Both the position numbers and the translations under genes were made by a program. Below the pieces are notes generated by a model that ran no database searches, was not told where the DNA came from, and worked only from the letters and a program-made list of their open reading frames with translations. Source: Inia geoffrensis (lineage: Eukaryota; Chordata; Mammalia; Artiodactyla; Iniidae). From it: DNA of 64,000 bases. Location of the stretch: NCBI GenBank assembly GCA_036417435.1, contig JAZAQT010000338.1, positions 62,001 to 126,000 on the forward strand, written 5' to 3'. Positions 10,412 through 24,295 of the stretch are shown piece by piece; the first letter of the stretch is position 1, and every line of letters begins with the position of its first letter.

Positions 10412-12146
10412 GTGATTTTCTTATGGAGACCTATAAATGTATGGGTTTTAAGTTTCTTCACAGTCAGGTATATTCCTAGGTTTTGAATACGGGGTGTTGA
10501 GTCGATTTGGTTGAGCGAGGAGTAGGTCTCGTCTAATATATATTTGGCTTATGGAATGGTATCTGTCCTAATGTCCATCTCTGGTTTTATGCAGCCTCCC
10601 CACTCTCCTTTGACCTTAAGCAAGCATAAATTTCTTTTGTAAATGTGAGACTCTGTTGTGTTTTCAAATGCAGTTCATGCGTAGTCGTGTTTCCATTCCC
10701 GGTATTAGTGATATCTTATGATGTTTCTTTTTCTGTGTGACTTATTTCACTTAGAATCATCGTAACTAAATCCACTCATTATGCTGCTACTGGTCTGTGG
10801 CCATTGATTTCATTGTTGAGTGTTATTCCATTGTAGGGATGTACCACAACTTCTATATCCAGTTTTCTCTTTCTGAGCTATTGAAGTTGTACCATAGTCA
10901 AGGTTCTCGTACACAGAGCAGCCCCAAACTTTGGTGTGGCTCTGTCTTTTTCATTTAAATTTTCCGAATCTATAGCACCATAAGTGGAAGTGCCCTAGGC
11001 TCTCTAGCTTGGTTTTTTCTTTGTTCCAGGAAACACCATCCACTTCTCCAGAGTGGCTGTTGGCAATTTACATCCCGCCCATCAGCATAACAAGGCTGCC
11101 GGTTCTCCATGGCCTGTCCTGCCTCTCTGGATTTTACATTTTTTTCGGAGGGCCCTTTTGGTCGGTCGGAAGTGAGACTTCCTTGTATTGCGGATTTCCA
11201 TTGCAGGCTTGCTTGGTTGGCCAAAAAGGGCGTATGCGTTTTTTCCTGAATATATTCAGGAGAAAACGCATACGCCCTTTTTGGCCAAGTGCATCACTGT
11301 CGAACTGCTGCCTCTTTTCCTACGATTTCAGAGCAATTTTTATCTACCACCTGATATCTGTTTTCTGCAATTCTGTGTCGTGTTCAAGTCCTCTTCACAG
11401 TCTTCCTTCAATAAATTTTTGGATGATAGGGGTCATTTGGAACTCCGCAGGATTGTGAGTTACAGTGCCAAAAATCTCCTTTTCTCAACTCGCTTTCTTG
11501 TGAGCTGACCGCAAACCCGAATAATTGCTTCAGGCCCTAATCTCGTTCCGGCATGGCACGCTGAGCCTTTGGTGAATTCTTCTTCCTGTAGGGAAATCAT
11601 CGTTCAGTGTGTCCGTCCAAACACATCGAGTTAGCCGCTCATTGGTTCTCCTTATTCCTGCTCATCTTCCACAGAAATTGCAAACTGTGCCAAACAAGAG
11701 GTCAAAGGCACTGACTCTCCAAGAGGGGAGAATGTTAATATCGCATCTGGAAAGGCGAACTCGAGTACCGGGGTGGAAAATGGCGATGAATTTTAGAAAT
11801 TTTGCCTGATCACTTCGTGGACCATATTCTGGGTTTTCCATGCATATTTTAGCTGAAGGATAAATCCCTTAAACGTGGAGATTTGGGACCCGTGGATTGG
11901 GAATCATGCACCATTACCTCAAAGGGTCTGCATTCCCTCACCAATAGTATCAGCCCCAAGTGTCCAGCCTTATCTCTCCCCCAGCTGTGGATGTAGAGGT
12001 GGTAAATCCAAGATTTCTCGCAAGACCTCAAGGACTTATTTAAGAATTTCTCTCTATTTCACAGTCCTTGTGCTTTCTTTTTCAAATTTATTTTTATAAG
12101 GGGATTTAGATTATTTACACTGCTGTGTGTATGCTGCTGTACACAC
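10412..12146 (+). repeat. Satellite unit 7
   Basis: 1,735 bp. Has ggttctcgtacac and ccttgtattgcgg; the latter removes the stop usually found there and opens a longer plus frame (11009-11458). Palindrome 11217-11288 has one T/G mismatch. It is preceded by acacacgtga, which creates CACGTG at 10409-10414. Confidence 0.92.
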
Positions 12147-13881
12147 GTGATTTTCTTATGGAGACCTATAAATGTATGGGTTTTAAGTTTCTTCACAGTC
12201 AGGTATATTCCTAGGTTTTGAATACGGGGTGTTGAGTCGATTTGGTTGAGCGAGGAGTAGGTCTCGTCTAATATATATTTGGCTTATGGAATGGTATCTG
12301 TCCTAATGTCCATCTCTGGTTTTATGCAGCCTCCCCACTCTCCTTTGACCTTAAGCAAGCATAAATTTCTTTTGTAAATGTGAGACTCTGTTGTGTTTTC
12401 AAATGCAGTTCATGCGTAGTCGTGTTTCCATTCCCGGTATTAGTGATATCTTATGATGTTTCTTTTTCTGTGTGACTTATTTCACTTAGAATCATCGTAA
12501 CTAAATCCACTCATTATGCTGCTACTGGTCTGTGGCCATTGATTTCATTGTTGAGTGTTATTCCATTGTAGGGATGTACCACAACTTCTATATCCAGTTT
12601 TCTCTTTCTGAGCTATTGAAGTTGTACCATAGTCAAGGTTCTCGTACACAGAGCAGCCCCAAACTTTGGTGTGGCTCTGTCTTTTTCATTTAAATTTTCC
12701 GAATCTATAGCACCATAAGTGGAAGTGCCCTAGGCTCTCTAGCTTGGTTTTTTCTTTGTTCCAGGAAACACCATCCACTTCTCCAGAGTGGCTGTTGGCA
12801 ATTTACATCCCGCCCATCAGCATAACAAGGCTGCCGGTTCTCCATGGCCTGTCCTGCCTCTCTGGATTTTACATTTTTTTCGGAGGGCCCTTTTGGTCGG
12901 TCGGAAGTGAGACTTCCTTGTATTGCGGATTTCCATTGCAGGCTTGCTTGGTTGGCCAAAAAGGGCGTATGCGTTTTTTCCTGAATATATTCAGGAGAAA
13001 ACGCATACGCCCTTTTTGGCCAAGTGCATCACTGTCGAACTGCTGCCTCTTTTCCTACGATTTCAGAGCAATTTTTATCTACCACCTGATATCTGTTTTC
13101 TGCAATTCTGTGTCGTGTTCAAGTCCTCTTCACAGTCTTCCTTCAATAAATTTTTGGATGATAGGGGTCATTTGGAACTCCGCAGGATTGTGAGTTACAG
13201 TGCCAAAAATCTCCTTTTCTCAACTCGCTTTCTTGTGAGCTGACCGCAAACCCGAATAATTGCTTCAGGCCCTAATCTCGTTCCGGCATGGCACGCTGAG
13301 CCTTTGGTGAATTCTTCTTCCTGTAGGGAAATCATCGTTCAGTGTGCCCGTCCAAACAAATCGAGTTAGCCGCTCATTGGTTCTCCTTATTCCTGCTCAT
13401 CTTCCACAGAAATTGCAAACTGTGCCAAACAAGAGGTCAAAGGCACTGACTCTCCAAGTGGGGAGAATGTTAATATCGCATCTGGAAAGGCGAACTCGAG
13501 TACCGGGGTGGAAAATGGCGATGAATTTTAGAAATTTTGCCTGATCACTTCGTGGACCATATTCTGGGTTTTCCATGCATATTTTAGCTGAAGGATAAAT
13601 CCCTTAAACGTGGAGATTTGGGACCCGTGGATTGGGAATCATGCACCATTACCTCAAAGGGTCTGCATTCCCTCACCAATAGCATCAGCCCCAAGTGTCC
13701 AGCCTTATCTCTCCCCCAGCTGTGGATGTAGAGGTGGTAAATCAAAGATTTCTCGCAAGACCTCAAGGACTTATTTAAGAATTTCTCTCTATTTCACAGT
13801 CCTTGTGCTTTCTTTTTCAAATTTATTTTTATAAGACAATTTAGATTATTTACACTGCTGTGTGTATGCTGCTGTACACAA
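12147..13881 (+). repeat. Satellite unit 8
   Basis: 1,735 bp. The left two-thirds is a near copy of unit 7 (same ttctcgtacac and cttgtattgcgg). After about 13345 it switches to the gtgcccgtccaaacaaatcg form of units 5 and 18. Palindrome 12952-13023 has one T/G mismatch. Confidence 0.92.
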
Positions 13882-15616
13882 GTGATTTTCTTATGGAGAC
13901 CTATAAATGTATGGGTTTCAAGTTTCTTCACAGTCAGGTATATTCCTAGATTTTGAATACGGGGTGTTGAGTCGATTTGGTTGAGCGAGGAGTAGGTCTC
14001 GTCTAATATATATTTGGCTTATGGAATGGTATCTGTCCTAATGTCCATCTCTGGTTTTATGCAGCCTCCCCACTCTCCTTTGACCTTAAGCAAGCATAAA
14101 TTTATTTTGTAAATGTGAGACTCTGTTGTGTTTTCAAATGCAGTACATGCGTAGTCGTGTTTCCATTCCCGGTATTAGTGATATCTTATGATGTTTCTTT
14201 TTCTGTGTGACGTATTTCACTTAGAATCATCGTAACTAAATCCACTCATTATGCTGCTACTGGTCTGTGGCCATTGATTTCATTGTTGAGTGATATTCCA
14301 TTGTAGGGATGTACCACAACTTCTATATCCAGTTTTCTCTTTCTGAGCTATTGAAGTTGTACCATAGTCAAGGTTCCCGGACACAGAGCAGCCCCAAACT
14401 TTGGTGTGGCTCTGTCTTTTTCATTTATATTTTCCGAATCTATAGCACCATAAGTGGAAGTGCCCTAGGCTCTCTAGCTTGGTTTTTTCTTTGTTCCAGG
14501 AAACACCATCCACTTCTCCAGAGTGGCTGTTGGCAATTTACATCCCGCCCATCAGCATAACAAGGCTGCCGGTTCTCCATGGCCTGTCCTGCCTCTCTGG
14601 ATTTTACATTTTTTTCGGAGGGCCCTTTTGGTCGGTCGGAAGTGAGACTTCCTTGTAGTGCGGATTTCCATTGCAGGCTTGCTTGGTTGGCCAAAAAGGG
14701 CGTATGCGTTTTTTCCTGAATATATTCAGGAGAAAACGCATACGCCCTTTTTGGCCAAGTGCATCACTGTCGAACTGCTGCCTCTTTTCCTACGATTTCA
14801 GAGCAATTTTTATCTACCACCTGATATCTGTTTTCTGCAATTCTGTGTCGTGTTCAAGTCCTCTTCACAGTCTTCCTTCAATAAATTTTTGGATGATAGG
14901 GGTCATTTGGAACTCCGCAGGATTGTGAGTTACAGTGCCAAAAATCTCCTTTTCTCAACTCGCTTTCTTGTGAGCTGACCGCAAACCCGAATAATTGCTT
15001 CAGGCCCTAATCTCGTTCCGGCATGGCACGCTGAGCCTTTGGTGAATTCTTCTTCCTGTAGGGAAATCATCGTTCAGTGTGTCCGTCCAAACACATCGAG
15101 TTAGCCGCTCATTGGTTCTCCTTATTCCTGCTCATCTTCCACAGAAATTGCAAACTGTGCCAAACAAGAGGTCAAAGGCACTGACTCTCCAAGTGGGGAG
15201 AATGTTAATATCGCATCTGGAAAGGCGAACTCGAGTACCGGGGTGGAAAATGGCGATGAATTTTAGAAATTTTGCCTGATCACTTCGTGGACCATATTCT
15301 GGGTTTTCCATGCATATTTTAGCTGAAGGATAAATCCCTTAAACGTGGAGATTTGGGACCCGTGGATTGGGAATCATGCACCATTACCTCAAAGGGTCTG
15401 CATTCCCTCACCAATAGTATCAGCCCCAAGTGTCCAGCCTTATCTCTCCCCCAGCTGTGGATGTAGAGGTGGTAAATCCAAGATTTCTCGCAAGACCTCA
15501 AGGACTTATTTAAGAATTTTTCTCTATTTCACAGTCCTTGTGCTTTCTTTTTCAAATTTATTTTTATAAGGGGATTTAGATTATTTACACTGCTGTGTGT
15601 ATGCTGCTGTACACAC
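13882..15616 (+). repeat. Satellite unit 9
   Basis: 1,735 bp. Closely follows unit 6 (gggtttcaag, gtgacgtatttc, ttcccggacac), with private cctagattttg and ttcatttatattttcc. Palindrome 14687-14758 has one T/G mismatch. Confidence 0.92.
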
Positions 15617-17350
15617 GTGATATTCTTATGGAGACCTATAAATGTATGGGTTTTAAGTTTCTTCACAGTCAGGTATATTCCTAGGTTTTGAATACGGGGT
15701 GTTGAGTCGATTTGGTTGAGCGAGGAGTAGGTCTCGTCTAATATATATTTGGCTTATGGAATGGTATCTGTCCTAATGTCCATCTCTGGTTTTATGCAGC
15801 CTCCCCACTCTCCTTTGACCTTAAGCAAGCATAAATTTCTTTTGTAAATGTGAGACTCTGTTGTGTTTTCAAATGCAGTTCATGCGTAGTCGTGTTTCCA
15901 TTCCCGGTATTAGTGATATCTTATGATGTTTCTTTTTCTGTGTGACTTATTTCACTTAGAATCATCGTAACTAAATCCACTCATTATGCTGCTACTGGTC
16001 TGTGGCCATTGATTTCATTGTTGAGTGTTATTCCATTGTAGGGATGTACCACAACTTCTATATCCAGTTTTCTCTTTCTGAGCTATTGAAGTTGTACCAT
16101 AGTCAAGGTTCTCGTACACAGAGCAGCCCCAAACTTTGGTGTGGCTCTGTCTTTTTCATTTAAATTTTCCGAATCTATAGCACCATAAGTGGAAGTGCCC
16201 TAGGCTCTCTAGCTTGGTTTTTTCTTTGTTCCAGGAAACACCATCCACTTCTCCAGAGTGGCTGTTGGCAATTTACATCCCGCCCATCAGCATAACAAGG
16301 CTGCCGGTTCTCCATGGCCTGTCCTGCCTCTCTGGATTTTACATTTTTTTCGGAGGGCCCTTTTGGTCGGTCGGAAGTGAGACTTCCTTGTATTGCGGAT
16401 TTCCATTGCAGGCTTGCTTGGTTGGCCAAAAAGGGCGTATGCGTTTTTTCCTGAATATATTCAGGAGAAAACGCATACGCCCTTTTTGGCCAAGTGCATC
16501 ACTGTCGAACTGCTGCCTCTTTTCCTACGATTTCAGAGCAATTTTTATCTACCACCTGATATCTGTTTTCTGCAATTCTGTGTCGTGTTCAAGTCCTCTT
16601 CACAGTCTTCCTTCAATAAATTTTTGGATGATAGGGGTCATTTGGAACTCCGCAGGATTGTGAGTTACAGTGCCAAAAATCTCCTTTTCTCAACTCGCTT
16701 TCTTGTGAGCTGACCGCAAACCCGAATAATTGCTACAGGCCCTAATCTCGTTCCGGCATGGCACGCTGAGCCTTTGGTGAATTCTTCTTCCTGTAGGGAA
16801 ATCATCGTTCAGTGTGCCCGTCCAAACACATCGAGTTAGCCGCTCATTGGTTCTCCTTATTCCTGCTCATCTTCCACAGAAATTGCAAACTGTGCCAAAC
16901 AAGAGGTCAAAGGCAGTGACTCTCCAAGTGGGGAGAATGTTAATATCGCATCTGGAAAGGCGAACTCGAGTACCGGGGTGGAAAATGGCGATGAATTTTA
17001 GAAATTTTGCCTGGTCACTTCGTGGACCATATTCTGGGTTTTCCATGCATATTTTAGCTGAAGGACAAATCCCTTAAACGTGGAGATTTGGGACCCGTGG
17101 ATTGGGAATCACGCACCATTACCTCAAAGGGTGTGCATTCCCTCACCAATAGTATCAGCCCCAAGTGTCGAGCCTTATCTCTCCCCCAGCTGTGGATGTA
17201 GAGGTGGTAAATCCAAGATTTCTCGCAAGACCTCAAGGACTTATTTAAGAATTTCTCTCTATTTCACAGTCCTTGTGCTTTTTTTTCAAATTTATTTTTA
17301 TAAGGGGATTTAGACTATTTACACTGCTGTGTGTATGCTGCTGTACACAA
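15617..17350 (+). repeat. Satellite unit 10
   Basis: 1,734 bp; one base is missing in the run gctttttttttcaaa near 17280. Private changes include gtgatattctt, attgctacagg, ggcagtgactc, gcctggtcac and aggacaaatcc. Palindrome 16422-16493 has one T/G mismatch. Confidence 0.92.
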
Positions 17351-19086
17351 GTGATTTTCTTATGGAGACCTATAAATGTATGGGTTTTAAATTTCTTCAC
17401 AGTCAGGTATATTCCTAGGTTTTGAATACGGGGTGTTGAGTCCATTTGGTTGAGCGAGGAGTAGGTCTTGTCTAATATATATTTGGCTTATGGAATGGTA
17501 ACTGTCCTAATGTCCATCTCTGCTTTTATGCAGCCTGCCCACTCTCCTTTGACCTTAAGCAAGCATAAGTTTCTTTTGTAAATGTGAGACTCTGTTGTGT
17601 TTTGAAATGCAGTTCATGCGTAGTCATGTTTCCATTCCCGGTATTAGTGATATTTTATGATGTTTCTTTTTCTGTGTGACTTATTTCACTTAGAATCATC
17701 GTAACTAAATACACTCATTATGCTGCTACTGGTCTGTGGCCATTGATTTCATTGTTGAGTGATATTCCATTGTAGGGATGTACCACAACTTCTATATCCA
17801 GTTTTCTCTTTCTTGGATATTGAAGTTGAACCATAGTCAAGGTTCCCGTACACAGAGCAGCCCCAAACTTTGGTGTGGCTCTGTCTTTTTCATTTAAATT
17901 TTCCGAATCTATAGCACCATAAGTGGAAGTGCCCTAGGCTCTCTAGCTTGGTTTTTTCTTTGTTCCAGGAAACACCATCCACTTCTCCAGAGTGGCTGTT
18001 GGCAATTTACATCCCGCCCATCAGCATAACAAGGCTGCCGGTTCTCCATGGCCTGTCCTGCCTCTCTGGATTTTACATTTTTTTCGGAGGGCCCTTTTGA
18101 TCGGTGGGAAGTGAGACTTCCTTGTAGTGCGGATTTCCATTGCAGGCTTGCTTGGTTGGCCAAAAAGGGCGTATGCGTTTTTTCCTGAATATATTCAGGA
18201 AAAAATGCATACGCCCTTTTTGGCCAAGCGCATCACTGTCGAGCTGCTGCCTCTTTTCCTACGATTTCAGAGCAATTTTTATCTACCACCTGATATCTGT
18301 TTTCTGCAATTCTGTGTCGTGTTCAAGTCCTCTTCACAGTCTTCCTTCAATAAATTTTTGGATGATAGGGGTCATTTGGAACTCCGCAGGATTGTGAGTT
18401 ACAGTGCCAAAAATCTCCTTGTCTCAACTCGCTTACTTGTGAGCTGACCGCAAACCCGAATAATTGCTTCAGGCCCTAATCTCGTGCCGGCATGGCACGC
18501 TGAGCCCTTGGTGAATTCTTCTTCCTGTAGGGAAATCATCGTTCAATGTGCCCGTCTAAACCCATCGAGTTAGCCGCTCATTGATTCTCCTTATTCCTGC
18601 TCATCTTCCACAGAAATTGCAAACTGTGCCAAACAAGAGGTCAAAGGCACTGACTCTCCAAGTGGGGAGAATGTTAATATCGCATCTGGAAAGGCGAACT
18701 CGAGTACCAGGGGGGTAAAATGGTGATGAATTTTAGAAATTTTGCCTCATCACTTCGTGGACCATATTCTGGGTTTTCCATGCATATTTTAGCTGAAGGA
18801 TAAATCCCTTAAACGTGGAGATTTGGGACCCGTGGAATGGGAATCATGCACCATTACATCAGAGGGTCTGCATTCCCTCACCAATAGTATCAGCCCCAAG
18901 TGTCCAGCCTTATCTCTCCCCCAGCTGTGGATATAGAGGTGGTAAATCCAAGATTTCTCGCAAGACCTCAAGGACTTATTTAAGAATCTCTCTCTATTGC
19001 ACAGTCCTTGTGCTTTCTTTTTCAAATTTATTTTTATAAGGGGATTTAGATTATTTACACTGCTGTGTGTATGCTGCTGTACACAA
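17351..19086 (+). repeat. Satellite unit 11
   Basis: 1,736 bp, second type. Has agtcatgtttcc, gatattttatg, aaatacactc and ctttcttggatattg, all repeated in unit 22. Palindrome 18156-18227 has one mismatch (aaaaaatgcatacg). Confidence 0.92.
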
Positions 19087-20822
19087 GTGATTTTCTTATG
19101 GAGACCTATAAATGTATGGGTTTTAAGTTTCTTCACAGTCAGGTTTATTCCTAGGTTTTGAATACGGGGTGTTGAGTCGATTTGGTTGAGCAAGGAGTAG
19201 GTCTTGTCTAATATATATTTGGCTTATGGAATGGTATCTGTCCTAATGTCCATCTCTGGTTTTATGCAGCCTCCCCACTCTCCTTTGACCTTAAGCAAGC
19301 ATAAATTTCTTTTGTAAATGTGAGACTGTGTTGTGTTTTGAAATGCAGTTCATGCGTAGTCGTGTTTCCATTCCCGGTGTTAGTGATATCTTATGATGTT
19401 TCTTTTTCTGTGTGACTTATTTCACTTAGAATCATTGTAACTAAATCCACTCATTATGCTGCTACTGGTCTGTGGCCATTGATTTCATTGTTGAGTGATA
19501 TTCCATTGTAGGGATGTACCACAACTTCTATATCCATTTTTCTCTTTCTGGGCTATTGAAGTTGTACCATAGTCAAGGTTCCCGTACACAGAGCAGCCCC
19601 AAACTTTGGTGCGGCTCTGTATTTTTCATTTAAATTTTCCGAATCTATAGCACCATAAGTGGAAGTGCCCTAGGCTCTCTAGCTTGTTTTTTCTTTGTTC
19701 CAGGAAACACCATCCACTTCTCCAGAGTGGCTGTTGGCAATTTACATCCCGCCCATCAGCATAACAAGGCTGCCGGTTCTCCATGGCCTGTCCTGCCTCT
19801 CTGGATTTTACATTTTTTTCGTAGGGCCCTTTTGGTCGGTCGGAAGTGAGACTTCCTTGTAGTGCGGATTTCCATTGCAGGCTTGCTTGGTTGGCCAAAA
19901 AGGGCGTATGCGTTTTCTCCTGAATATATTCAGGAGAAAACGCATACGCCCTTTTTGGCCAAGTGCATCACTGTCGAAATGCTGCCTCTTTTCCTACGAT
20001 TTCAGAGCAATTCTTATCTACCACCTGATATCTGTTTTCTGCAATTTTCTGTCGTGTTCAAGTTCTCTTCACAGTCTTCCTTCAGTAAATTTTTGGATGA
20101 TAGGGGTCATTTGGAACTCCGCAGGATTGTGAGTTACAGTGCCAAAAATCTCCTTTTGTCAACTCGCTTTTTTGTGAGCTGACCGCAAACCCGAATAATT
20201 GCTTCAGGCCCTAATCTCGTGCCGGCATGGCACGCTGAGCCTTTGGTGAATTCTTCTTCCTGTAGGGAAATCATCGTTCAATGTGCCCGTCTAAACACAT
20301 CGAGTTAGCCGCTCATTGGTTCTCCTTATTCCTGCTCATCTTCCACAGAAATTGCAAACTGTGCCAAACAAGAGGTCAAAGGCACTGACTCTCCAAGTGG
20401 GGAGAATGTTAATATCGCATCTGGAAAGGCGAACTCGAGTACCAGGGGGGGGAAAATGGCGATGAATTTTAGAAATTTTGCCTGATCACTTCGTGGGCCA
20501 TATTCTGGGTTTTCCATGCATATTTTAGCTGAAGGATAAATCCCTTAAAAGTGGAGATTTGGGACCCGTGGAATGGGAATCATGCACCATTAGCTCAGAG
20601 GGTCTGCATTCCCTCACCAATAGTATCAGCCCCAAGTGTCCAGCCTTATCTCTCCCCCAGCTGTGGATGTAGAGGTGGTAAATCCAAGATTTCTCGCAAG
20701 ACCTCAAGGACTTATTTAAGAATCTCTCTCTATTTCACAGTCCTTGTGCTTTCTTTTTCAAATTTATTTTTATAAGGGGATTTAGATTATTTACACTGTT
20801 GTGTGTATGCTGCTGTACACAA
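19087..20822 (+). repeat. Satellite unit 12
   Basis: 1,736 bp. A base is missing at gcttgttttttctttg (19683-19698), which shifts the frame of the antisense L1 remnant. Palindrome 19891-19962 is the compensated, fully paired form. The right half is near-identical to unit 14. Confidence 0.92.
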
Positions 20823-22558
20823 GTGATTTTCTTATGGAGACCTATAAATGTATGGGTTTTAAGTTTCTTCACAGTCAGGTATATTCCTAGGTTTTGAATA
20901 CGGGGTGTTGAGTCGATTTGGTTGAGCGAGGAGTAGGTCTTGTCTAAAATATATTTGGCTTATGGAATGGTATCTGTCCTAATGTCCATCTCTTGTTTTA
21001 AGCAGCCTCCCCACTCTCCTTTGACCTTAAGCAAGCATAAATTTCTTTTGTAAATGTGAGACTCTGTTGTGTTTTGAAATGCAGTTCATGCGTAGTCGTG
21101 TTTCCATTCCCGGTATTAGTGATATCTTATGATGTTTCTTTTTCTGTGTGACTTATTTCACTTAGAATCATCGTAACTAAATCCACTCATTATGCTGCTG
21201 CTGGTCTGTGGCCATTGATTTCATTGTTGAGTGATATTCCATTGTAGGGATGTACCACAACTTCTATATCCATTTTTCTCTTTCTGGGCTATTGAAGTTA
21301 TACCATAGTCAAGGTTCCCGTACAAAGAGCAGCCCCAAACTTTGGTGTGGCTCTGTCTTTTTCATTTAAATTTTCCGAATCTATAGCACCATAAGTGGAA
21401 GTGCCCTAGGCTCTCTAGCTTGGTTTTTTCTTTGTTCCAGGAAACACCATCCACTTCTCCAGAGTGGCTGTTGGCAATTTACATCTCGCCCATCAGCATA
21501 ACAAGGCTGCCGGTTCTCCATGGCCTGTCCTGTCTCTCTGGATTTTACGTTTTTTTCGGAGGGCCCTTTTGATCGGTGGGAAGTGAGACTTCCTTGTAGT
21601 GCGGATTTCCATTGCAGGCTTGCTTGGTTGGCCAAAAAGGGCTTATGCGTTTTTTCCTGAATATATTCAGGAAAAAACGCATACGCCCTTTTTGGCCAAG
21701 TGCATCACTGTCGAACTGCTGCCTCTTTTCCTACGATTTCAGAGCAATTCTTATCTACCACCTGATATCTGTTTTCTGCAATTCTGTGTCGTGTTCAAGT
21801 CCTCTTCACAGTCTTCCTTCAATAAATTTTTGGATGATAGGGGTCATTTGGAACTCCGCAGGATTGTGAGTTACAGTGCCAAAAATCTCCTTTTCTCAAC
21901 TCGCTTTCTTGTGAGCTGACCGCAAACCCGAATAATTGCTTCAGGCCCTAATCTCGTGCCGGCATGGCACGCTAAGCCTTTGGTGAATTCTTCTTCCTGT
22001 AGGGAAATCATCGTTCAGTGTGCCCGTCCAAACACATCGAGTTAGCCGCACATTGGTTCTCCTTATTCCTGCTCATCTTCCACAGAAATTGCAAACTATG
22101 CCGAACAAGAGGTCAAAGGCACTGACTCTCGAAGTGGGGAGAATGTTAATATCGCATCTGGAAAGGCGAACTCGAGTACCAGGGGGGGAAAATGGTGATG
22201 AATTTTAGAAATTTTGCCTGATCACTTCGTGGACCATATTCTGGGTTTTCCATGCATATTTTAGCTGAAGGATAAATCCCTTAAACGTGGAGATTTGGGA
22301 CCCGTGGAATGGGAATCATGCACCATTACATCAGAGGGTCTGCATTCCCTCACCAATAGTATCAGCCCCAAGTGTCCAGCCTTATCTCTCCCCCAGCTGT
22401 GGATATAGAGGTGGTAAATCCAAGATTTCTCGCAAGACCTCAAGGACTTATTTAAGAATCTCTCTCTATTGCACAGTCCTTGTGCTTTCTTTTTCAAATT
22501 TATTTTTATAAGGGGATTTAGATTATTTACACTGCTGTGTGTATGCTGCTGTACACAA
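20823..22558 (+). repeat. Satellite unit 13
   Basis: 1,736 bp, second type. Has tgtctaaaatatat, tttaagcagcc, acatctcgcc and ttttacgttttt. Palindrome 21628-21699 has one left-arm mismatch (gggcttatgcg). It is duplicated as unit 15. Confidence 0.92.
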
Positions 22559-24295
22559 GTGATTTTCTTATGGAGACCTATAAATGTATGGGTTTTAAGT
22601 TTCTTCACAGTCAGGTATATTCCTAGGTTTTGAATACGGGGTGTTGAGTCGATTTGGTTGAGCGAGGAGTAGGTCTCGTCTAATATATATTTGGCTTATG
22701 GAATGGTATCTGTCCTAATGTCCATCTCTGGTTTTATGCAGCCTCCCCACTCTCCTTTGACCTTAAGCAAGCATAAATTTATTTTGTAAATGTGAGACTC
22801 TGTTGTGTTTTCAAATGCAGTACATGCGTAGTCGTGTTTCCATTCCCGGTATTAGTGATATCTTATGATGTTTCTTTTTCTGTGTGACTTATTTCACTTA
22901 GAATCATCGTAACTAAATCCACTCATTATGCTGCTACTGGTCTGTGGCCATTGATTTCATTGTTGAGTGATATTCCATTGAAGGGATGTACCACAACTTC
23001 TATATCCAGTTTTCTCTTTCTGAGCTATTGAAGTTGTACCATAGTCAAGATTCCCGTACACAGAGCAGCCCCAAACTTTGGTGTGGCTCTGTCTTTTTCA
23101 TTTAAATTTTCCGAATCTATAGCACCATAAGTGGAAGTGCCCTAGGCTCTCTAGCTTGGTTTTTTCTTTGTTCCAGGAAACACCATCCACTTCTCCAGAG
23201 TGGCTGTTGGCAATTTACATCCCGCCCATCAGCATAACAAGGCTGCCGGTTCTCCATGGCCTGTCCTGCCTCTCTGGATTTTACATTTTTTTCGTAGGGC
23301 CCTTTTGGTCGGTCGGAAGTGAGACTTCCTTGTAGTGCGGATTTCCATTGCAGGCTTGCTTGGTTGGCCAAAAAGGGCGTATGCGTTTTCTCCTGAATAT
23401 ATTCAGGAGAAAACGCATACGCCCTTTTTGGCCAAGTGCATCACTGTCGAAATGCTGCCTCTTTTCCTACGATTTCAGAGCAATTCTTATCTACCACCTG
23501 ATATCTGTTTTCTGCAATTTTCTGTCGTGTTCAAGTTCTCTTCACAGTCTTCCTTCAGTAAATTTTTGGATGATAGGGGTCATTTGGAACTCCGCAGGAT
23601 TGTGAGTTACAGTGCCAAAAATCTCCTTTTGTCAACTCGCTTTTTTGTGAGCTGACCGCAAACCCGAATAATTGCTTCAGGCCCTAATCTCGTGCCGGCA
23701 TGGCACGCTGAGCCTTTGGTGAATTCTTCTTCCTGTAGGGAAATCATCGTTCAATGTGCCCGTCTAAACACATCGAGTTAGCCGCTCATTGGTTCTCCTT
23801 ATTCCTGCTCATCTTCCACAGAAATTGCAAACTGTGCCAAACAAGAGGTCAAAGGCACTGACTCTCCAAGTGGGGAGAATGTTAATATCGCATCTGGAAA
23901 GGCGAACTCGAGTACCAGGGGGGGGAAAATGGCGATGAATTTTAGAAATTTTGCCTGATCACTTCGTGGGCCATATTCTGGGTTTTCCATGCATATTTTA
24001 GCTGAAGGATAAATCCCTTAAAAGTGGAGATTTGGGACCCGTGGAATGGGAATCATGCACCATTAGCTCAGAGGGTCTGCATTCCCTCACCAATAGTATC
24101 AGCCCCAAGTGTCCAGCCTTATCTCTCCCCCAGCTGTGGATGTAGAGGTGGTAAATCCAAGATTTCTCGCAAGACCTCAAGGACTTATTTAAGAATCTCT
24201 CTCTATTTCACAGTCCTTGTGCTTTCTTTTTCAAATTTATTTTTATAAGGGGATTTAGATTATTTACACTGCTGTGTGTATGCTGCTGTACACAA
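22559..24295 (+). repeat. Satellite unit 14
   Basis: 1,737 bp. The left part has ccattgaagggatg and tcaagattcccg, shared only with unit 16. The right part copies unit 12. Palindrome 23364-23435 is the compensated, fully paired form. Confidence 0.92.

Noticed and set aside
11009..11458. Plus-strand 149-codon frame (also 12744-13193 and 16214-16663) as a protein gene
   Set aside because: It is longer only because one base change (cttgtattgcgg) removes a stop. It is antisense to dead L1 sequence and found in three related units.
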